Source: Bradyrhizobium sp. CCBAU 51765
GTDB lineage: Bacteria > Pseudomonadota > Alphaproteobacteria > Rhizobiales > Xanthobacteraceae
Reading direction: 5' to 3'
Assembly: GCF_015291725.1 (NCBI RefSeq)
Contig: NZ_CP030038.1
Span: forward strand, 5,693,001 to 5,757,000
Length of the DNA: 64,000 nucleotides
Position numbers and translations under genes: made by a program. A model generated the notes under the pieces. The model saw only the letters and a program-made list of their open reading frames with translations. It did not search any database and was not told where the DNA came from. Positions 61,779 through 64,000 of this stretch are shown here, piece after piece. The stretch's first letter is position 1. Each line of letters opens with the position of its first letter.

Positions 61779-64000
61779 TCAGCGCGCGCGGCGGGAAAAG
61801 AACGAGATCAGGACCGGCAAGGTCACCAGTATCACGAGCGGCGCCAGCATCATGCCGGTGACGACGACGACCGCGAGCGGCTTCTGCACCTGCGAGCCGA
61901 TGCCTTCCGATAGCGCCGCCGGCAACAGGCCGACGCCCGCGACGACGCAGGTCATCAGCACGGGGCGGAGCTGAAGCTCGCCGGTGCGGACCACCGCGCT
62001 CATGCGGTCCATGCCCTCTTCGATGAGCTGGTTGAACTGCGAGAGGATGATGATGCCATCCATCACGGCGATGCCGAACAGCGCGATGAAACCGATTGCC
62101 GCGGAGACGCTGAACGCCGTGCCGGAGATCAGCAGGCCCAGCACGCCGCCGAAGATCGCCATCGGAATCACGCTCATCGCGAGCAACGTGTCGGTCATCG
62201 AGCCGAAATTGAACCAGAGCAGGACGCCGATCAGCGCCAGCGAGATCGGCACCACGATCGACAGCCGCCGGATCGCGTCCTGGAGATTGCCGAACTCGCC
62301 GACCCACTCCATGTGCGAGCCCGGCGGCAGCTGCACCTGCTCGGCGATCTTGTCCTGCGCCTCGCGGATGGCGCTGCCGAGATCGCGCTCGCGCACCGAG
62401 AACTTGATCGGCAGATAGCGCTCCTGCTGCTCGCGATAGATATAGGCCGCGCCGGAGACGAGGCTGATGGTGGCGACCTCGCTCAGGGGAATCTGCGTGA
62501 CGGTGCCGTTGGGCCCGGGCGCGCCGATCCGCAAATTCTGGATCGCCTCGGCACTCCGGCGGTATTCCGGCGCGAGGCGAACGATGATCGGGAAGTGGCG
62601 GTCGCTTCCGGGCTCGTAAAGGTCGCCGGCGGTGTCGCCGCCGATTGCGACCTTGATGGTGGCGTTGATGTCGCCCGGCGCAAGGCCGTAGCGCGCGGCC
62701 TTGGCGCGGTCGATGTCGATCTGGATGGTCGGCTGCCCCAGCGAGGTGAACACGGCAAGGTCGGTGACGCCCTGTACGGTGGCCAGCACCGATTTGATCT
62801 TGTTGGCGGTGTCGGTCAGCGCCTGGAGGTCGCTGCCGAACAGCTTGATCGAGTTCTCGCCTTTCACGCCGGAGACGGCTTCGGAGACGTTGTCCTGGAG
62901 GTATTGCGAGAAGTTGAACTCGACGCCGGGAAAGCGGTCGTCGAGCTGCTTGAGCAGTTGCGCGGTCAGCTCTTCCTTGTCGTGCGTGCCGGGCCACTGG
63001 CTCACGGGCTTGAGCGGCGCGAAGAACTCGGCATTGAAGAAGCCGGCGGCGTCGGTGCCGTCATCGGGACGGCCGTGCTGCGACACGACGGACTCGACCT
63101 CCGGCCGGGCGCGGATCAACTTGCGCATCTCGTTAACGTAGCTGTTGCCTTCGTGGAGCGAGATGGTCGGCGGCAGCGTGGCACGGATCCAGAGATTGCC
63201 CTCCTCCAGCTTCGGCAGGAATTCGAGGCCGAGCAGCCGGCTGAGCGCCACCGTCGTCAGCACGAGGCCGACCGCACCGCCGAGGACGATGTTGCGATTG
63301 GCGACCGCCCAATGCAGCAGCGGCGAGTACAACCGGTGCAGGATGAGCATTACCTTGGTCTCGGTTTCCTCGACATGCGCGGGCAGGATGATCGCGGACA
63401 GCGCCGGCGTGACGGTGAAGGTCGCAAGGAGCCCACCGGCGAGCGCATAGGCATAGGTGCGGGCCATCGGCCCGAAGATGTTGCCCTCGACCCCGGACAG
63501 CGTGAACAGCGGCAGGAAGGCCGCGATGATGATCGCCGCGGCGAAGAAAATCGAGCGCGAGACGTCGGCGGCCGCGCTGAGGATGGCATGGCTCTTCATG
63601 CCGAACAGCATCTCGGGCGACGTGTGCTCGGATTCCGAGATCGGCGTCGTCTGCGTCAGGCGGCGGAAGATCGCCTCCACCATGATGACGGTGGCGTCGA
63701 CGATCAGGCCGAAATCGATGGCGCCGACCGACAACAGGTTTGCCGATTCCCCGCGCAGCACCAGGATGATCACGGCGAAGAACAGCGCGAACGGAATGGT
63801 GGCGCCGACGATCAGCGCGCTGCGGAGATTGCCGAGGAATATCCACTGCAACAGCACGATCAGCAGGATGCCGACCACCATGTTGTGCAGCACGGTGTGG
63901 GTGGTGAGATCGATCAGGTCCTTACGGTCGTAGATGCGTTCGATGCGCACGCCCGGCGGCAGAATGGTGGAGTTGTTGATCTGCTGAACGAGCTGCTCGA
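61779..64000 (-). CDS. czcA: CzcA/NccA-type heavy-metal RND transporter, N-terminus cut by window edge
   Basis: Inner-membrane RND pump for divalent metals, about 740 C-terminal residues of roughly 1040 in the window; the frame is still open at base 64000. The TM4 proton-relay motif keeps both Asp and Glu (DFGLIVDATVIMVEA). The three CusA-type Met ligands are not seen at the matching loops (EGNLWIRATLPPT), so zinc, cobalt, cadmium or nickel fit better than copper. It ends SFFSRRAR and is convergent with the amidohydrolase gene. No adaptor gene is in the window; one may lie upstream, beyond base 64000. Confidence 0.93.
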   Translation of the reverse strand, partial: EQLVQQINNSTILPPGVRIERIYDRKDLIDLTTHTVLHNMVVGILLIVLLQWIFLGNLRSALIVGATIPFALFFAVIILVLRGESANLLSVGAIDFGLIVDATVIMVEAIFRRLTQTTPISESEHTSPEMLFGMKSHAILSAAADVSRSIFFAAAIIIAAFLPLFTLSGVEGNIFGPMARTYAYALAGGLLATFTVTPALSAIILPAHVEETETKVMLILHRLYSPLLHWAVANRNIVLGGAVGLVLTTVALSRLLGLEFLPKLEEGNLWIRATLPPTISLHEGNSYVNEMRKLIRARPEVESVVSQHGRPDDGTDAAGFFNAEFFAPLKPVSQWPGTHDKEELTAQLLKQLDDRFPGVEFNFSQYLQDNVSEAVSGVKGENSIKLFGSDLQALTDTANKIKSVLATVQGVTDLAVFTSLGQPTIQIDIDRAKAARYGLAPGDINATIKVAIGGDTAGDLYEPGSDRHFPIIVRLAPEYRRSAEAIQNLRIGAPGPNGTVTQIPLSEVATISLVSGAAYIYREQQERYLPIKFSVRERDLGSAIREAQDKIAEQVQLPPGSHMEWVGEFGNLQDAIRRLSIVVPISLALIGVLLWFNFGSMTDTLLAMSVIPMAIFGGVLGLLISGTAFSVSAAIGFIALFGIAVMDGIIILSQFNQLIEEGMDRMSAVVRTGELQLRPVLMTCVVAGVGLLPAALSEGIGSQVQKPLAVVVVTGMMLAPLVILVTLPVLISFFSRRAR

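Overview
The window reads as chromosomal DNA of a GC-rich alphaproteobacterium of the Bradyrhizobium / Rhodopseudomonas group. This is inferred from the protein families (TIGR03808 and TIGR03809 side by side, DUF2336, DUF5330, a MucR/Ros regulator, a SigF-NrsF pair), from CtrA-type TTAA-N7-TTAA boxes, from long open antisense frames typical of high GC coding bias, and from several families of palindromic intergenic repeats. No tRNA, rRNA, CRISPR array, transposase or integrase was recognised.

Layout. 1-4864: copper/silver efflux locus on the minus strand (partial CusA RND pump, CusB adaptor, a YtkA/FixH-like secreted protein, a Met/Cys-rich exported protein). 4990-10451: arsenic locus made of two divergent units, arsR-arsO-MFS (minus) and arsR-arsC-acr3-arsC (plus), with candidate operators between them. 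10517-16011: a lone receiver domain, then a four-gene minus-strand operon built around a secreted TPR-CHAT protease with two zinc-ribbon proteins; this is the best candidate here for an undescribed system. 16221-24858: envelope and cell-cycle type genes (lipoprotein, DUF2336, DUF1491, a DivJ-like kinase overlapping a peptidoglycan-binding protein, DUF5330, SufE, MucR). 25088-33810: GT-C type membrane glycosyltransferases, a class II aldolase, an M20 dipeptidase, a HerA-like ATPase, a DUF2267-like protein and a DUF4332 protein.

34083-35801 is the folate operon folP-folB-folK. 35883-46446 is a methylmalonyl-CoA mutase locus (mutA, a GFA-family protein, a small membrane protein, mutB, then meaB) with a tripartite tricarboxylate transporter (tctC-tctB-tctA) lying between mutB and meaB. 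46443-49606 holds a pyroglutamyl peptidase and the TIGR03808/TIGR03809 pair. 50186-57128 is rich in regulation: an ECF sigma / anti-sigma / subtilisin-like protease unit, a GGDEF diguanylate cyclase, a second DUF2336 protein, and SigF-NrsF with a recognisable SigF-type promoter. 57420-64000 holds an unknown exported protein, an enoyl-CoA hydratase, a TolC-family outer-membrane protein, an exported amidohydrolase and a second, partial CzcA-type RND pump cut by the window end.

Functional picture: metal and metalloid resistance at both ends frames mostly core metabolism and envelope/stress signalling. Operons are tightly packed, with many 4-base ATGA overlaps. The non-coding signals of most interest are CtrA-like boxes before a DUF2336 gene and the DivJ-like kinase, a SigF promoter with an 18-bp perfect palindrome next to it, an orphan terminator, and repeat elements whose arms carry compensatory stem changes.
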